From positions 1,357,379 to 1,421,378 of the forward strand of contig NZ_LN879430.1 of assembly GCF_900070325.1 (NCBI RefSeq): 64,000 nucleotides of DNA. Direction: 5' to 3'. The notes under the pieces were generated by a model. The model saw nothing but the letters and a program-made list of their open reading frames with translations, made no database searches and was not told the origin of the DNA. The number at the start of each line of letters is the position of its first letter. Positions within the stretch are counted from its first letter, which is position 1. Below, piece by piece: positions 17,138 to 26,606 of the stretch. This DNA is from Herbinix luporum (GTDB lineage Bacteria > Bacillota > Clostridia > Lachnospirales > Lachnospiraceae). Both the position numbers and the translations under genes were made by a program.

Positions 17138-18838
17138 CTACTTGAAATTATATTCAGTTACAATACTTTCTCTTCCACTGACTATATCATTATAGTACTC
17201 ATATAAGCAAACTCCTAAAAAACTTCCGGTTATATTATAAACCTTATCATAGCCCATATGTTGCAGAGCTAAGACAGCATTATAACTGCGCTGCCCGGTT
17301 CTACAATGCAAATATATCGGCTTATCTTTTGGAATTTCGTCAATTCTATTTCTAAGCTGGCTTAAGGGAATATTGATTGCACCTTTTATATGGCCTTTTT
17401 CAAATTCATGCACTTCCCTAACATCAATAATAATATTATTATTTTCAACAAGTTCTCTAACCTTGTCTACATTCACTTGCTTATAATCCCCATTTAATAA
17501 ATTGGAGCCTATATATCCTGCATAATTTACTATATCCTTTGCTGTTGAAAATGGCGGTGCATAACTAAGTTCCAAATCCTTTAAATCATAAACTGTACCG
17601 GCAAACTTAATTGCAGTTGCAATAATATCGATACGTTTAGTAACATCCCCTTTGCCGATTGCTTGGGCCCCTAAAATTCTACCGGTAGGCACTTCAAACA
17701 GCAATTTAAAATGCATAGGGGCAGCATCAGGCATAAGTCCTACCTTATCGGATAAAATTAATCTGACAATATCATAATTAATGTTCATATTAAGATCCTT
17801 AATTAAGGATTCATTTAATCCCGTTGTAGCTCCGTTGTAATCGAATACTTTTATGGCTGTTGAACCAATATACCCTTTGTTAACTGTAGTTTTGTTATTA
17901 ATATGATCAGCCACTGCTCTTGCTTGTTTTAATGCAGGACCGGCTAAGGATAGTTTCGTCATGGTATGAGTTAAGGCATTATATACTTCTATTGCATCTC
18001 CGATTGCATAAATGTCTGTATCATCGGTAAGGTAATTTTTATCAACCTTAATGGCCCCGGTTTTTCCTATCTTAAGACCGGACTCCTTTGCTAGGTTTAT
18101 TTCTGGTGATACACCTACTGCCATTACCACAGCCCCGGCCCTTATAGTTTTTCCGGAAGCCAATATCACCTTATCTTCTTCAAACTTTTCTACTTTATCC
18201 CCTAAAATTAGATTAACCTTATTATCTAACATTACTTTATGGAAAATCTGTACCATATCATAATCATATGGTCTTAATATCTGATTGCTTGCTTCAATAA
18301 GTGTTACATTATAACCTCCAAGCCTTAAATTCTCAGCCACTTCAACTCCAATAAAGCCACCACCTATAACTGCAACATCCTTAGTCTTCATATTTTTTAT
18401 AAATTTATTTAGATTATCAATGTCAACAACATTTCTCACAGTGAATATATTAACTTTTTCCATACCCGGCAGTTTAGGAGCAATAGGTCTAGCTCCCGGT
18501 GATAAAATCAATTTATCATAGCTTTCTGTATACTCTTCATCAGTATCAGTTTTTCTTACGGTTACAGTCTTATCATCTCTATTAATAGCAATTACCTCAC
18601 TGTTAATTCTTGCCTCTATATTATACTGCTTTAAAAACAGTTCCGGTTTCATTAATACCAAATTATCTGCTTCTTTAACAATACCACTTAAATGATAAGG
18701 AAGGGAACAGTTTGAAAATGAAATGTGGGGTCCCCTTTCAAACATAATAATTTGATCATCTTCGTTATTTCTCCTAAGCCTGGCAGCCGCAGATGCTCCG
18801 CCGGCAACCCCTCCAACAATTAATATTTTTCTTCCCAT
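17138..18838 (-). CDS. cdr: CoA-disulfide reductase with rhodanese domain
   Basis: The 566-residue flavoprotein starts with the FAD motif VGGVAGGASAAARLRR and has the single active-site cysteine C44 in SFSNCSLPYHLSG that defines CoA-disulfide/persulfide reductases. A second Rossmann motif (AVIGGGFIGVEVAE) binds NAD(P)H. Residues from about 465 form a rhodanese domain with the catalytic cysteine in HCRTGQRS. Such fusions reduce CoA disulfide, CoA persulfide or polysulfide and help with redox and oxygen defence in anaerobes. It is a single gene with GGAGG upstream and a palindrome in its promoter region. It is close to, but not co-transcribed with, the ric cluster. Confidence 0.92.
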   Translation of the reverse strand: MGRKILIVGGVAGGASAAARLRRNNEDDQIIMFERGPHISFSNCSLPYHLSGIVKEADNLVLMKPELFLKQYNIEARINSEVIAINRDDKTVTVRKTDTDEEYTESYDKLILSPGARPIAPKLPGMEKVNIFTVRNVVDIDNLNKFIKNMKTKDVAVIGGGFIGVEVAENLRLGGYNVTLIEASNQILRPYDYDMVQIFHKVMLDNKVNLILGDKVEKFEEDKVILASGKTIRAGAVVMAVGVSPEINLAKESGLKIGKTGAIKVDKNYLTDDTDIYAIGDAIEVYNALTHTMTKLSLAGPALKQARAVADHINNKTTVNKGYIGSTAIKVFDYNGATTGLNESLIKDLNMNINYDIVRLILSDKVGLMPDAAPMHFKLLFEVPTGRILGAQAIGKGDVTKRIDIIATAIKFAGTVYDLKDLELSYAPPFSTAKDIVNYAGYIGSNLLNGDYKQVNVDKVRELVENNNIIIDVREVHEFEKGHIKGAINIPLSQLRNRIDEIPKDKPIYLHCRTGQRSYNAVLALQHMGYDKVYNITGSFLGVCLYEYYNDIVSGRESIVTEYNFK

Positions 18839-18899
18839 AAATACTCCTCCTTAGTCTATTATTTTCTTGCTAGTTAATCATCATCTTACTTGTTTTTTT

Positions 18900-18939
18900 A
18901 TTATAGAATAATCTATACTTTTATAAGTGACCATGTCAC
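18900..18939 (-). promoter_or_regulatory. Possible operator and -10 element of cdr
   Basis: GTGAC-CAT-GTCAC (18927-18939) is a perfect inverted repeat with a 3-base centre. TATAAT on the minus strand (18900-18905) places its centre near -40. The -35 region is weak, so activation is conceivable. The odd spacer is unlike an Fnr box. Confidence 0.4.
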
Positions 18940-18985
18940 ATTATATATAATAATAACATATTATCAATAAGATTAATCAATAAGA

Positions 18986-19546
18986 CTATTTTATATCAAT
19001 ATCTATTTCTACTTGATTTTCAACGGCTTTTACATACCTATTATAAACAGATGATTTATTGATTTTTTCATACTCATTTTCTAAATTTATTTTATCTATT
19101 AAAATATTTGTATTGATTCCTGAAGCTGTATAAGATTTATCTGTAAGATTTTCTCTTGTGCAAAATATATAATAATTACCTACACTTGGAAGGTAATCAT
19201 TTTTTATAAGGATGTACCTTGAACCATCCTCTGAAATCCCACCTTCTTTATTTAAATTTATTGTAGAATCAAGAGCTATTTCTCCTTTAATATTTTTTAC
19301 TACTCTTATTTTATAACGGGTATAAGGAATAGAGGACATATAATATGTATCTATAAGTCCCTCTACATATCCTACAAAAACATTAGTTGATATAGCAACA
19401 AGCTCTTCAGGTATATTCATATTAATCATATATGAGGGATTTATATATGTGGTTTTTAATTTAGAGCTATCATTAATTTTTTTATACCCTACAAAAAATA
19501 TAATTATAATGATAAAAGCAAAGTAATATAATAACTGCTTTATCAT
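18986..19546 (-). CDS. Hypothetical exported protein, 186 aa
   Basis: I do not recognise this protein. It has an N-terminal hydrophobic segment (residues 5-21) with a weak basic start, so it is probably anchored with the rest outside. The remainder is beta-rich (TRYKIRVVKNIKGE, SRYILIKNDYLPSVGNYYIF), with one cysteine pair unlikely. The pattern of a strand-rich domain carrying VKGE- and GNYYIF-like segments recalls small secreted proteins of Bacillus and Clostridium, but I cannot name a family. It lies alone between cdr and the LCP gene. Confidence 0.6.
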   Translation of the reverse strand: MIKQLLYYFAFIIIIIFFVGYKKINDSSKLKTTYINPSYMINMNIPEELVAISTNVFVGYVEGLIDTYYMSSIPYTRYKIRVVKNIKGEIALDSTINLNKEGGISEDGSRYILIKNDYLPSVGNYYIFCTRENLTDKSYTASGINTNILIDKINLENEYEKINKSSVYNRYVKAVENQVEIDIDIK

Positions 19547-19707
19547 TTTTATTTTTTCATTTTTTCTCCTTATCCCATGGAAATCACCTTCATTTATCTA
19601 TTTTGATCGTATGTAAATATATGTCATTAGTAATTGTATATTATTTGCAATCAAAAAACAAGTAGATATTACATATTCTTCTATAAACTGCAATATTTTT
19701 CTATCAC

Positions 19708-19747
19708 AAAAGCCGTCCATTACGATTTTATCGAATGGACGGCTTTT
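19708..19747 (-). terminator. Terminator after the LCP gene
   Basis: A 14-bp stem (AAAAGCCGTCCATT and complement) with a further short pairing in the loop; T residues follow on both strands. Confidence 0.85.
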
Positions 19748-19774
19748 TAAGTATGGAATTATTTATCTAAATAA

Positions 19775-21016
19775 TTAGTTATTGTATTTTTTCAAGGCTT
19801 CTTCCGCCTCATAATCTGTATCCAAATAGATAAACTTATATAATTCCATAATATTTTTTTCTAAATCCAATACCAAGGGGTATTTTACACCATTATATTT
19901 TTTTGGGGCTTCAAATAAACCATCAACCGGTATTCTAAAGTTATTCATGGTTGTAATTTTATTTTCGATAACAGTTTCTAAAATCTTTTCAATTTGTCCT
20001 TTCTCTAAATTAGTGTTTACATATCCCAAACACTCCTTCATAATAGGTAGTAATTTAAAAATACTTTGGGATTTATATTTTTCAAATACCGCATTTAACA
20101 CTCGACGTTGACGTAAAGTTCTTCCATAATCATCATTAGCTCCCCCAAGAGTCTTTACCTTGCGGATTCTACAATAACCTAATGCCTGATTACCATTTAA
20201 TTGATTAATTCCCGGTACAACATTTCGGTATATTGGGTTTGATATATAATTTTTTTTATTTAAATATTCTGCTTCTTCTTTACCTAGTTCTATTGTTATT
20301 CCTCCGAGCCTATCAATAATATACTCAAATGATTCAAAGTTAACAGAGGCATAACCATCTATATGTATTTTAAAAGTACTCTCTAATATATTTACTAAGT
20401 ACTCTGGGCCTCCTTCAGAATAAAAAGCATTTAATTTTTTCTTACCCAGTGATTCTATATATATATCTCTAAGAAAGGACGTAAGTTTAATAGTACGATC
20501 TTTTGTGTTTATAGAGACAAGTATCATGGTATCGGTGTTTTTTGCATTACCAAATTCTTCAATGCCAATTACCAAATAGTTATTCACATATGATTCATGT
20601 CTGTATTTATAATCAGTATTATCATTATCAATACCATTTTCTATAGTATCTTCACCATCGGTTGTTTGATTTTGATTCTCAGTCGATTCCTGCATGGAAT
20701 TACTTTCTTTATTTACCGAATCATAGATATAATTACTGGCAGCTTTATAAAATACCTTTCGCCCACTTTCAGTTACAATTAACAATATTAGGCATGCCAA
20801 TACTGCAATTAATCCAACTGCAGTTATCAACAAAATTCTCATTTTATTATTGACTTTTGGGCTGATATTGTCATCGGTTTTGTTTAGAACCTCATTAACC
20901 TGCTCCGATAAAGAGTTAGATAGTTCATCTTCTAAATATTCTAACTCTACATTGTATAAGTCAGTACTATCAACTGGTATTACAGGAAGTTGCTCGGTAT
21001 CATTTAATATGTTCAT
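19775..21016 (-). CDS. LCP-family (LytR-CpsA-Psr) glycopolymer transferase
   Basis: The 413-residue protein has a cytoplasmic tail of about 60 residues, one membrane helix (about 62-85), a polar linker and an extracellular LCP domain from about 145. Family residues are visible: the aspartates of NTDTMIL, the arginine in SFLRDIYIE, and the RTLRQRRVLNAVF segment that binds the pyrophosphate of the lipid carrier. LCP enzymes attach teichoic acid, capsule or other glycopolymers to peptidoglycan. It may serve the exopolysaccharide made by the operon at 32.8-48.4 kb, though it is not linked to it. It is a single gene. Confidence 0.9.
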   Translation of the reverse strand: MNILNDTEQLPVIPVDSTDLYNVELEYLEDELSNSLSEQVNEVLNKTDDNISPKVNNKMRILLITAVGLIAVLACLILLIVTESGRKVFYKAASNYIYDSVNKESNSMQESTENQNQTTDGEDTIENGIDNDNTDYKYRHESYVNNYLVIGIEEFGNAKNTDTMILVSINTKDRTIKLTSFLRDIYIESLGKKKLNAFYSEGGPEYLVNILESTFKIHIDGYASVNFESFEYIIDRLGGITIELGKEEAEYLNKKNYISNPIYRNVVPGINQLNGNQALGYCRIRKVKTLGGANDDYGRTLRQRRVLNAVFEKYKSQSIFKLLPIMKECLGYVNTNLEKGQIEKILETVIENKITTMNNFRIPVDGLFEAPKKYNGVKYPLVLDLEKNIMELYKFIYLDTDYEAEEALKKYNN

Positions 21017-21157
21017 CTGTATTCCACCCTACATATGATATTCTTTTACATTATTTAATTTACCCTCCCATAATTATACTGCTGTTTCAAAAAAACCACA
21101 ATCCCCCAAGTTAAAATAGTACCTTTTTCCTCATCATGTATTTTTCACAATATAATT

Positions 21158-22175
21158 TTATCTTATCCTCTTAGTCGAATTTCCCACAATTAAATCTGCT
21201 GTAAAAATCTTTCCTTCCTTATAGGAGCTATCTTCAATTGTCTCAAAAAGAATTCGAATAGTTTCTTCTGCCATTTCTATGGTCGGCTGACGTATAGTTG
21301 TAATGGAAGGATGATAGTAAAATGTAATATCAATACCATCATATCCGGCAATAGAATAATCCTCTGGTATCCTTTTTCCCTTTTCAAAAATAGCCTTACA
21401 TGCACCAACCGCTATACTATCAGAAATTGCAAAAACAGCTGTAAATTCAACATCTGATTCTAGAAGTTTTTTGGCTGCTTCATAACCATATTTCATGGAA
21501 AATGAATCGAGACTTTCATCGTCATTATAAAGTATTCGCCTGCTATCAATGGAAAGTTGATTATCTTTTAAGGCTTTTTTATAACCTTCCAATCGCAATT
21601 TACCAATACTCTCTTCCGAGGGAGGTGTAGTAATTATAGCAATTTTCTTATGACCTAGCTTGCAAAGATAATCCACCATACGATAACTTTCTTGGACGTC
21701 ATCTACCATAACATAGGAGCAGTTTTTTTATCCATAACTTCCGAAATTCCTCCTGTACTAAGGACAAAAGGTACTTTCATCTGATTTAACTTTTCTACCG
21801 AATGAGAAAAATAATACCTTTAAGTCTTTTCTCCTTCTCAAGTTCTAAAGCTACATCTACTTCATCCTCTTGTTCTTCGACACGGTGTAATAGAAAGGAA
21901 TATTTTTTCTTATGAATTTCTTTTTCAAATACCTTCAACATGGAATTAAAGAAAGGATTCGTAATACCTTTTATCAAAACTGCAATTGTATTGGATTCTA
22001 AACGATTTAAATTCCGAGCACTGTTATTTGGTATATAGTTATGTTCTTTTATAGTCTTTAATATTAACTTCTTTGTATCTTCATTTATATCGGGATGATT
22101 ATTGATAGCACGAGAAACTGTACTAACACCAACTCCACAGATTCTGGCTATATCCTTTATCGTAGTAACTTCCAT
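21158..22175 (-). pseudogene. LacI-family regulator broken by two frameshifts
   Basis: The N-terminal part (from 22175) has a typical LacI helix-turn-helix (TIKDIARICGVGVSTVSRAI and hinge NNSARNLNRLESNTIAVLI) and stops near 21795. A middle stretch in another frame reads SVEKLNQMKVPFVLSTGGIS. The C-terminal part in a third frame (21709 down to 21158) has YRMVDYLCKLGHKKIAII, the sugar-binding fold and IPEDYSIAGYDGID. The total, about 339 codons, equals a normal LacI protein. The shifts lie near a run of T (about 21820) and a run of seven A on the minus strand (about 21723). It is either a pseudogene or carries homopolymer sequencing errors. Confidence 0.8.
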
Positions 22176-22188
22176 TATATATCATCCT

Positions 22189-22985
22189 TTACCTTTCTTT
22201 AATATTTAGCTCACATTTAAATTTTTTTCTCTTATTAATTCCGGATTTCATTAGTTCACAGGATTTATTAAACACCGTCACCTTATCTTCTTTATCCGAA
22301 GCTCCTAATATATATAATAATGGATAAAAATGATCCGGTGTCGGCACTGCATGCTGTGAAGCATTACAGATTTCATTATATTTTAAAATATTATTATAAT
22401 CCTTGCTCATAATATTCTCATATATAAAATCATCAAATTCATAGGCCCAATCAAATCCCTTACTTCCCATATGCCAATCGACCAATCTTAAATTATGAAC
22501 TATATTCCCTGTGCCAAATATAAGAACGCCTTTTTCTCTTAAAGATTTTAATTCTTTACCTATACTATAATGTATTTCTGCAGGAGCATATCCGTCAATA
22601 CTAATCTGAAATACCGGTATATCCTTGTCTGGATACATATGAACTAATACCGACCATGTTCCATGGTCAATTCCCCAAGAGTTATCATATTCAGTTTCCC
22701 TTGAAATTAGCTCTTTGGCTTCTTTAGCAATACTTGGGGAACCCGGTGAATTGTATATAATTTCATACAATTCCTTTGGAAAGCCATACATATCATATAT
22801 GGTTTTAGGGGCTTTTTCGTTCATAATCTTTGTACCCTTTGTAAACCAATGGGCTGATATGGATACTATTGCTTCTGGTTTTGGTATACTTTTTGCAATT
22901 TTTCCCAGTTTCTTGAGTAATCGTTATCTTCAATGGCATTCATTGGAGATCCGTGTCCTACAAAAATCACCGGCATCTTTGACAT
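22189..22985 (-). pseudogene. DODA-type extradiol dioxygenase (YgiD-like), frameshifted
   Basis: The 5' part from the ATG at 22985 encodes MSKMPVIFVGHGSPMNAIED, the start of class III extradiol dioxygenases with the first zinc histidine. After NWEKL the frame is lost at a run of five A (about 22903-22907 on the plus strand). The next frame continues with SISAHWFTKG, then YGFPKELYEIIYNSPGSP, HGTWSVLVHMYPD and HAVPTPDHFYPLLY. One extra A would restore a 265-residue protein. Homologues open aromatic rings such as DOPA in a Zn/Fe-dependent way. It lies 13 bases upstream of the LacI gene in the same direction. A sequencing error is possible. Confidence 0.8.
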
Positions 22986-23077
22986 AAAATATTTCAATCC
23001 TTTCAAATAAACTATCTTTAAATAACTAGATATCTCCAATTTACTTATAAATATGCAAACTTTGCCAAACACATAAT

Positions 23078-23119
23078 AAAAAAAAGCCGGCTACTCAAAT
23101 AAAACTTGAATAGACGGCT
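23078..23119 (-). terminator. Terminator of the DUF134-Mrp-C_GCAxxG operon
   Basis: A stem of about 14 bp (AGCCGTCTATTCAA with TTGAGTAGCCGGCT) is followed on the minus strand by eight T residues. Confidence 0.85.
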
Positions 23120-23138
23120 ATTGCTTATAAGACAATTG

Positions 23139-23609
23139 CTATTTTTCAGAATCGGTGGTTTCAATTTTTTTAAAATAATCGTCAAGTATTTTGGCAGCTT
23201 GCCAAACAAGCTCTGAACAGGGACGCTTTTTATAATAAATCTGGTTTCTTTCCTCAGGTTCATAATTATCCTTCTTTATAGAAAGACCCAACAGTTCTCT
23301 ACATACAATGGATCCGTTTTCCTTTTCAAATTCCTTGGCTAAATCCTGAATAAGCTTATAATGTTCTGATTTTGCTTTTCTATCAGAAGGATCTATATAA
23401 CCATTTTTCATACCGGCAACCATAAACATTCCGGATACGGCTCCGCATACTTCTCTTAGTCTACCCATGCCGCCTCCGAAAGAAGAGGCTATTTTTAAGG
23501 CAGTTTCAGTGTCCACTCTTGTTTCATCACAAAAAGCAGCAAAAACAGCTTGTGAACAATTATAACCCTTTAGAAATAATTCTTTGGCATATTCTGAATG
23601 TGTACTCAT
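23139..23609 (-). CDS. C_GCAxxG_C_C family protein
   Basis: The 156-residue protein carries the family's spaced cysteines: GYNCSQAVFAAFCDE, CGAVSGMFMVAGM, IVCRELLG and RPCSEL. The family is widespread in anaerobes and has been linked to redox or metal handling, often beside Mrp and DUF134 genes or fused to other redox domains; its reaction is not established. It starts 7 bases after the Mrp stop and shares its message. The conserved cysteines suggest a metal or iron-sulfur site, which is inference. Confidence 0.88.
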   Translation of the reverse strand: MSTHSEYAKELFLKGYNCSQAVFAAFCDETRVDTETALKIASSFGGGMGRLREVCGAVSGMFMVAGMKNGYIDPSDRKAKSEHYKLIQDLAKEFEKENGSIVCRELLGLSIKKDNYEPEERNQIYYKKRPCSELVWQAAKILDDYFKKIETTDSEK

Positions 23610-23616
23610 AGGTTAT

Positions 23617-24453
23617 CTACCTCAATTTTTCTTCAAGTATTTTAGCCACAGCCTCAAACCAATCACCATCAAAAAGTTCAATCATACCTTTATCAGCTGC
23701 AGCTGCAATCTTCGGATTTATCGGCAGTTTAGCAAGCACTTTTAAATCGTGCTTTTTTGCAATTTCATCAATATTACTGTTGCCAAAAATCTTATGCTCC
23801 TTACCACAATCAGGACATTGAAAATATGACATGTTTTCTACCAATCCAATAATGGGGATGTTCATCATTTCAGCCATCTTGACTGCTTTTGAAACAATCA
23901 TGGATACCAACTCTTGAGGTGAGGTAACAACAATAATTCCATCAACAGCAATAGATTGAAATACAGTAAGGGGAACATCACCGGTACCCGGAGGCATATC
24001 AATAAACATAAAATCAACATCATTCCAGATAACATCTGTCCAAAACTGCTTTACTACATTGCCAATAACAGGCCCTCTCCATACAACGGGATCCGTATCA
24101 TTTTCTAATAGGAGATTGATTGACATTATGTCAATACCAGTCTTACTTTTAACCGGGAACATGCCAAGTTCACTGCCCCTGGCTTTCTCCTTTATTCCAA
24201 ATGCTTTTGGAATTGACGGACCTGTTATATCCCCATCAAGGATTGCAGTGTGGTAACCCAATCTATTCATGGTAACTGCAAGCATGGAGGTTACCATGGA
24301 CTTGCCTACTCCTCCTTTACCACTTACAATACCAATAACTTTTTTAATCTTGCTCATTTCATGTGGTTTCTCGGAGAAATCATTTTTATTTTCCCTTCTC
24401 TCGGCACAGTCCTTGGAGCAAGTGTTACAACTTTGATTACAATTTTCACTCAT
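23617..24453 (-). CDS. mrp: Mrp/NBP35-family iron-sulfur carrier ATPase
   Basis: The 278-residue P-loop protein has the deviant Walker A motif SGKGGVGKSMVTSML, the switch motif IDMPPGTGD and a C-terminal CPDC pair that binds a bridging 4Fe-4S cluster between two subunits. An extra N-terminal cysteine cluster (C5, C9, C12, C16 by eye in NCNQSCNTCSKDC) resembles the ferredoxin-like N-terminus of Nbp35. The protein would carry iron-sulfur clusters to apoproteins in the cytoplasm. It is the middle gene of a three-gene operon after DUF134. Confidence 0.93.
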   Translation of the reverse strand: MSENCNQSCNTCSKDCAERRENKNDFSEKPHEMSKIKKVIGIVSGKGGVGKSMVTSMLAVTMNRLGYHTAILDGDITGPSIPKAFGIKEKARGSELGMFPVKSKTGIDIMSINLLLENDTDPVVWRGPVIGNVVKQFWTDVIWNDVDFMFIDMPPGTGDVPLTVFQSIAVDGIIVVTSPQELVSMIVSKAVKMAEMMNIPIIGLVENMSYFQCPDCGKEHKIFGNSNIDEIAKKHDLKVLAKLPINPKIAAAADKGMIELFDGDWFEAVAKILEEKLR

Positions 24454-24523
24454 AATATAAACTCCTTTATCTTAATGTCATCTTAAGTTTTCATGATTTT
24501 ATACTACCTTGCTTGAAAATATG

Positions 24524-24889
24524 CTAACTTTTCATGTCATTAAAGTCTTCTTGTCTGTTTCTACGGCAGCCTCTTCCACAACCACTTCCTAATTCATCAC
24601 AAAGGCGATATACTCCACCTTCAATTAAAAGCATTTTACCGTTAACCAAAACTTTGGCCAGCTTTCTTCTGGCTTCGCTATATATACTTTGAACGGTAGT
24701 TCTGGCAACATTCATTTGCTTTGCACATTCTTCTTGTGTGAAACCTTCTAAATCAATAAGTCGTATTGCTTCATATTCGTCAACTGTCATCTTAACATGA
24801 TTTTCATCATATGTGTTTGAATCTAGGGGCCCAAATCTCTTTCTTTCAGGCAAACAACATACTCTTCTTAATTTCATAGGTCTTGGCAT
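24524..24889 (-). CDS. DUF134 DNA-binding protein
   Basis: The 121-residue protein matches DUF134: the N-terminal [15 protein letters not shown], a sigma-region-4-like helix-turn-helix ([20 protein letters not shown]) and C-terminal cysteines ([12 protein letters not shown]). I place the start at 24889, with AGAGGTGAT upstream; an in-frame ATG at 24910 would put that site inside the gene. DUF134 proteins usually accompany Mrp and NifX-like proteins and are thought to regulate them; the cysteines could sense metal or redox state. It leads the DUF134-Mrp-C_GCAxxG operon, whose promoter carries the palindrome also found before the DtxR gene at 60.9 kb. Confidence 0.88.
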   Translation of the reverse strand: MPRPMKLRRVCCLPERKRFGPLDSNTYDENHVKMTVDEYEAIRLIDLEGFTQEECAKQMNVARTTVQSIYSEARRKLAKVLVNGKMLLIEGGVYRLCDELGSGCGRGCRRNRQEDFNDMKS

Positions 24890-24983
24890 ATACTTATCAC
24901 CTCTTTTCACAACATATATAGTCGAAAAGCATTCCGGCTAACTCTAATTCTATGTAAATAACTTATCTTTAATTATGTCACCT

Positions 24984-25013
24984 ATATTACTCTGTATTTA
25001 TGACATATGTCAA
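24984..25013 (-). promoter_or_regulatory. Promoter with TGACATATGTCA operator, DUF134 operon
   Basis: On the minus strand TTGACA (25008-25013) and TAATAT (24984-24989) are 18 bases apart. The perfect 12-bp palindrome TGACATATGTCA (25001-25012) overlaps the -35 element, so a bound protein should repress. The block TATTGACATATGTCATWAATA is shared with the promoter at 60.9 kb. The rest of the gap up to 25227 shows only AT-rich sequence. Confidence 0.6.
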
Positions 25014-25227
25014 TACCTATTTTTATTTATAACCATTTTCTCATACATAATTGATCATAGATTTTGTGCAAAAAATATAGCCATTTTATGCTTCTTTCTT
25101 ATGGATAGTATATTATTGATAAAGTTTACCTTTTTAACTAATTATTTAGGCTTTTTCATCCTATTACTTTGCATAATTTTTATGTCGAATAAAACAAAAT
25201 TATGTTGACTTTAAACCCTATATTCTA

Positions 25228-25618
25228 TGGTTTGCTATCCCATATGGAATTTCAACAATTATTTTATTCTTAAATATAGCTTCAGCACCCTATTGGTTTA
25301 AAATAGCCTACTGTTTAGGAATTTATTTTATCTGGGGTATTGTAGGAACCTTTATAAACGTACCTTATGGTGCAATGGTAAACTCCATGACATCCAATCA
25401 AATACAAAGAACAGAGCTTTCTAACGCTAGAAGTGTCGGTTCACTAGGTGCAAATGTAATTACTACTACAATTGCTCCCCTAATGTGTTCTACCTGCTAT
25501 CGGTTGTATATTAATCTTTATTTGCTTCTTCTTAATTTATAATATCAGTGATGAAAAAATGAAAGAAATCAGTGCATTTGTTAATAAACAAAGTCAAGAA
25601 AACATTGATAAGAAATAA
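25228..25618 (+). pseudogene. GPH-family sugar transporter remnant
   Basis: Reading from 25228 gives the middle of a glycoside-pentoside-hexuronide (MelB-like) symporter: WFAIPYGIST, then the family signature FINVPYGAMVNSMTSNQIQR followed by LSNARSVG. After about 90 residues the frame breaks at a junction near 25495, and the last part is only the C-terminal helix and tail (FICFFLIYNISDEKMKEI) in another frame. Roughly the first 80 and a central 200 residues of a protein of about 450 are missing. No start codon or ribosome binding site exists. It is a remnant without function. Confidence 0.75.
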
Positions 25619-25650
25619 TTTCTAACCTCCCACTCCTATCCCCCTTTTTC

Positions 25651-25682
25651 CTTAGTCCTAGAATTTTATTTCTAGGACTAAG
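25651..25682. repeat. Inverted repeat, 13-bp perfect arms
   Basis: CTTAGTCCTAGAA and its complement flank TTTTAT just before the metallo-beta-lactamase-fold gene. It lacks a T-run in either direction, though a T/C-rich tract precedes it. It may be the old terminator of the transporter remnant or a regulatory hairpin. Confidence 0.5.
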
Positions 25683-25710
25683 GGATTAATATAAAAGAAA
25701 GGTGACAAAA

Positions 25711-26535
25711 ATGAAATCAATAAAAAAAGAAGTAACACTAATCTCTGATAATACCTGGCTTATTAGTGATTATTATTTAGATAATTATTTCCTTGTAGTT
25801 GGCGAAAAGAAGGCGGTACTAATTGATACCGGTTGCGGTATTGGTAATGTTTTAGATGAAGTTAGAGAATTAACAGATTTACCTGTTGAAGTACTACTTA
25901 CCCATGGACATTTAGATCATTGTGGCGGAATGTTTACTATAGATAGTTGCTATATGCATCCCGATGATTAAAGTATTGCCAGAGAGCATTTTAATAAAAC
26001 AGATATGATAAAATGGTACATTGAAACCCGTGTACCTGTTCGTTTTCCCGGCGAAGGTCATGTAGAAGCACTTACCGCTATGGTTTCCGATGAAGATTAT
26101 CCCTTTTTCCAATATAAGCCCATTAAAGACGGCGATACATGGGACCTAGGTGGACGTATCATAGAAGCCCTTCATACTCCAGGTCACTCTCCGGGATCTG
26201 TTTGCTTTTTAGATAAAGCAAATCGAATTCTATATAGTGGAGATACTGTAAATATAGGAATTATTATACCTAATAAACCTGAAGGTACTGAAAAAGATCT
26301 GGCTATTTATAGAGATAGTATAGCAAAGATTTGGAATCGCCAAGAGGAGTTTGACAAACTTGCAATTGGCCACGACGGAGGATTAATAGATAAGGGAATC
26401 GTAAAGGATTACCTAGATCTTGCCACCGGTATTCTTGAAGGTTCAATTGTTGGACAATATGAAGAAGTAGGAATACGTAAAGGGGTAGTTGCAAGACTGG
26501 GTGCCGCAGAACTTTGGTACCGTTGTGATGCTTAA
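25711..26535 (+). pseudogene. Metallo-beta-lactamase-fold hydrolase with in-frame stop
   Basis: The gene starts at 25711 (AAAGG about 8 bases upstream) and encodes an MBL-fold protein: LLTHGHLDHCGG (the HxHxDH zinc motif), LHTPGHSPGSVCFLD (third histidine), YSGDTVNIG (bridging aspartate) and IGHDGG. A TAA at 25969-25971, codon 87, interrupts the frame right after MHPDD; the same frame then continues to 26535. Without the stop the protein would be about 274 residues, normal for a glyoxalase II-like hydrolase. Translation restarting at 26005 would lack the main zinc motif. It is a nonsense mutation, a base error or, less likely, readthrough. Confidence 0.8.
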
Positions 26536-26553
26536 TTTTTTACATTAAAAACC

Positions 26554-26597
26554 ACTCTTTCTAATCATGTGATATACAACACAGGATTAGAAAGAGT
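26554..26597. terminator. Bidirectional terminator, 13-bp perfect stem
   Basis: ACTCTTTCTAATC and its complement are flanked by A-rich and T-rich tracts. It separates the convergent hydrolase gene and the RiPP operon's last gene. Confidence 0.85.
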
Positions 26598-26606
26598 TTT
26601 TTTATA

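Noticed and set aside
24975..25208. 77-codon hydrophobic frame on the plus strand
   Set aside because: No ribosome binding site, very AT-rich, and it overlaps the promoter region of the divergent DUF134 operon; hydrophobicity follows from T-rich codons.
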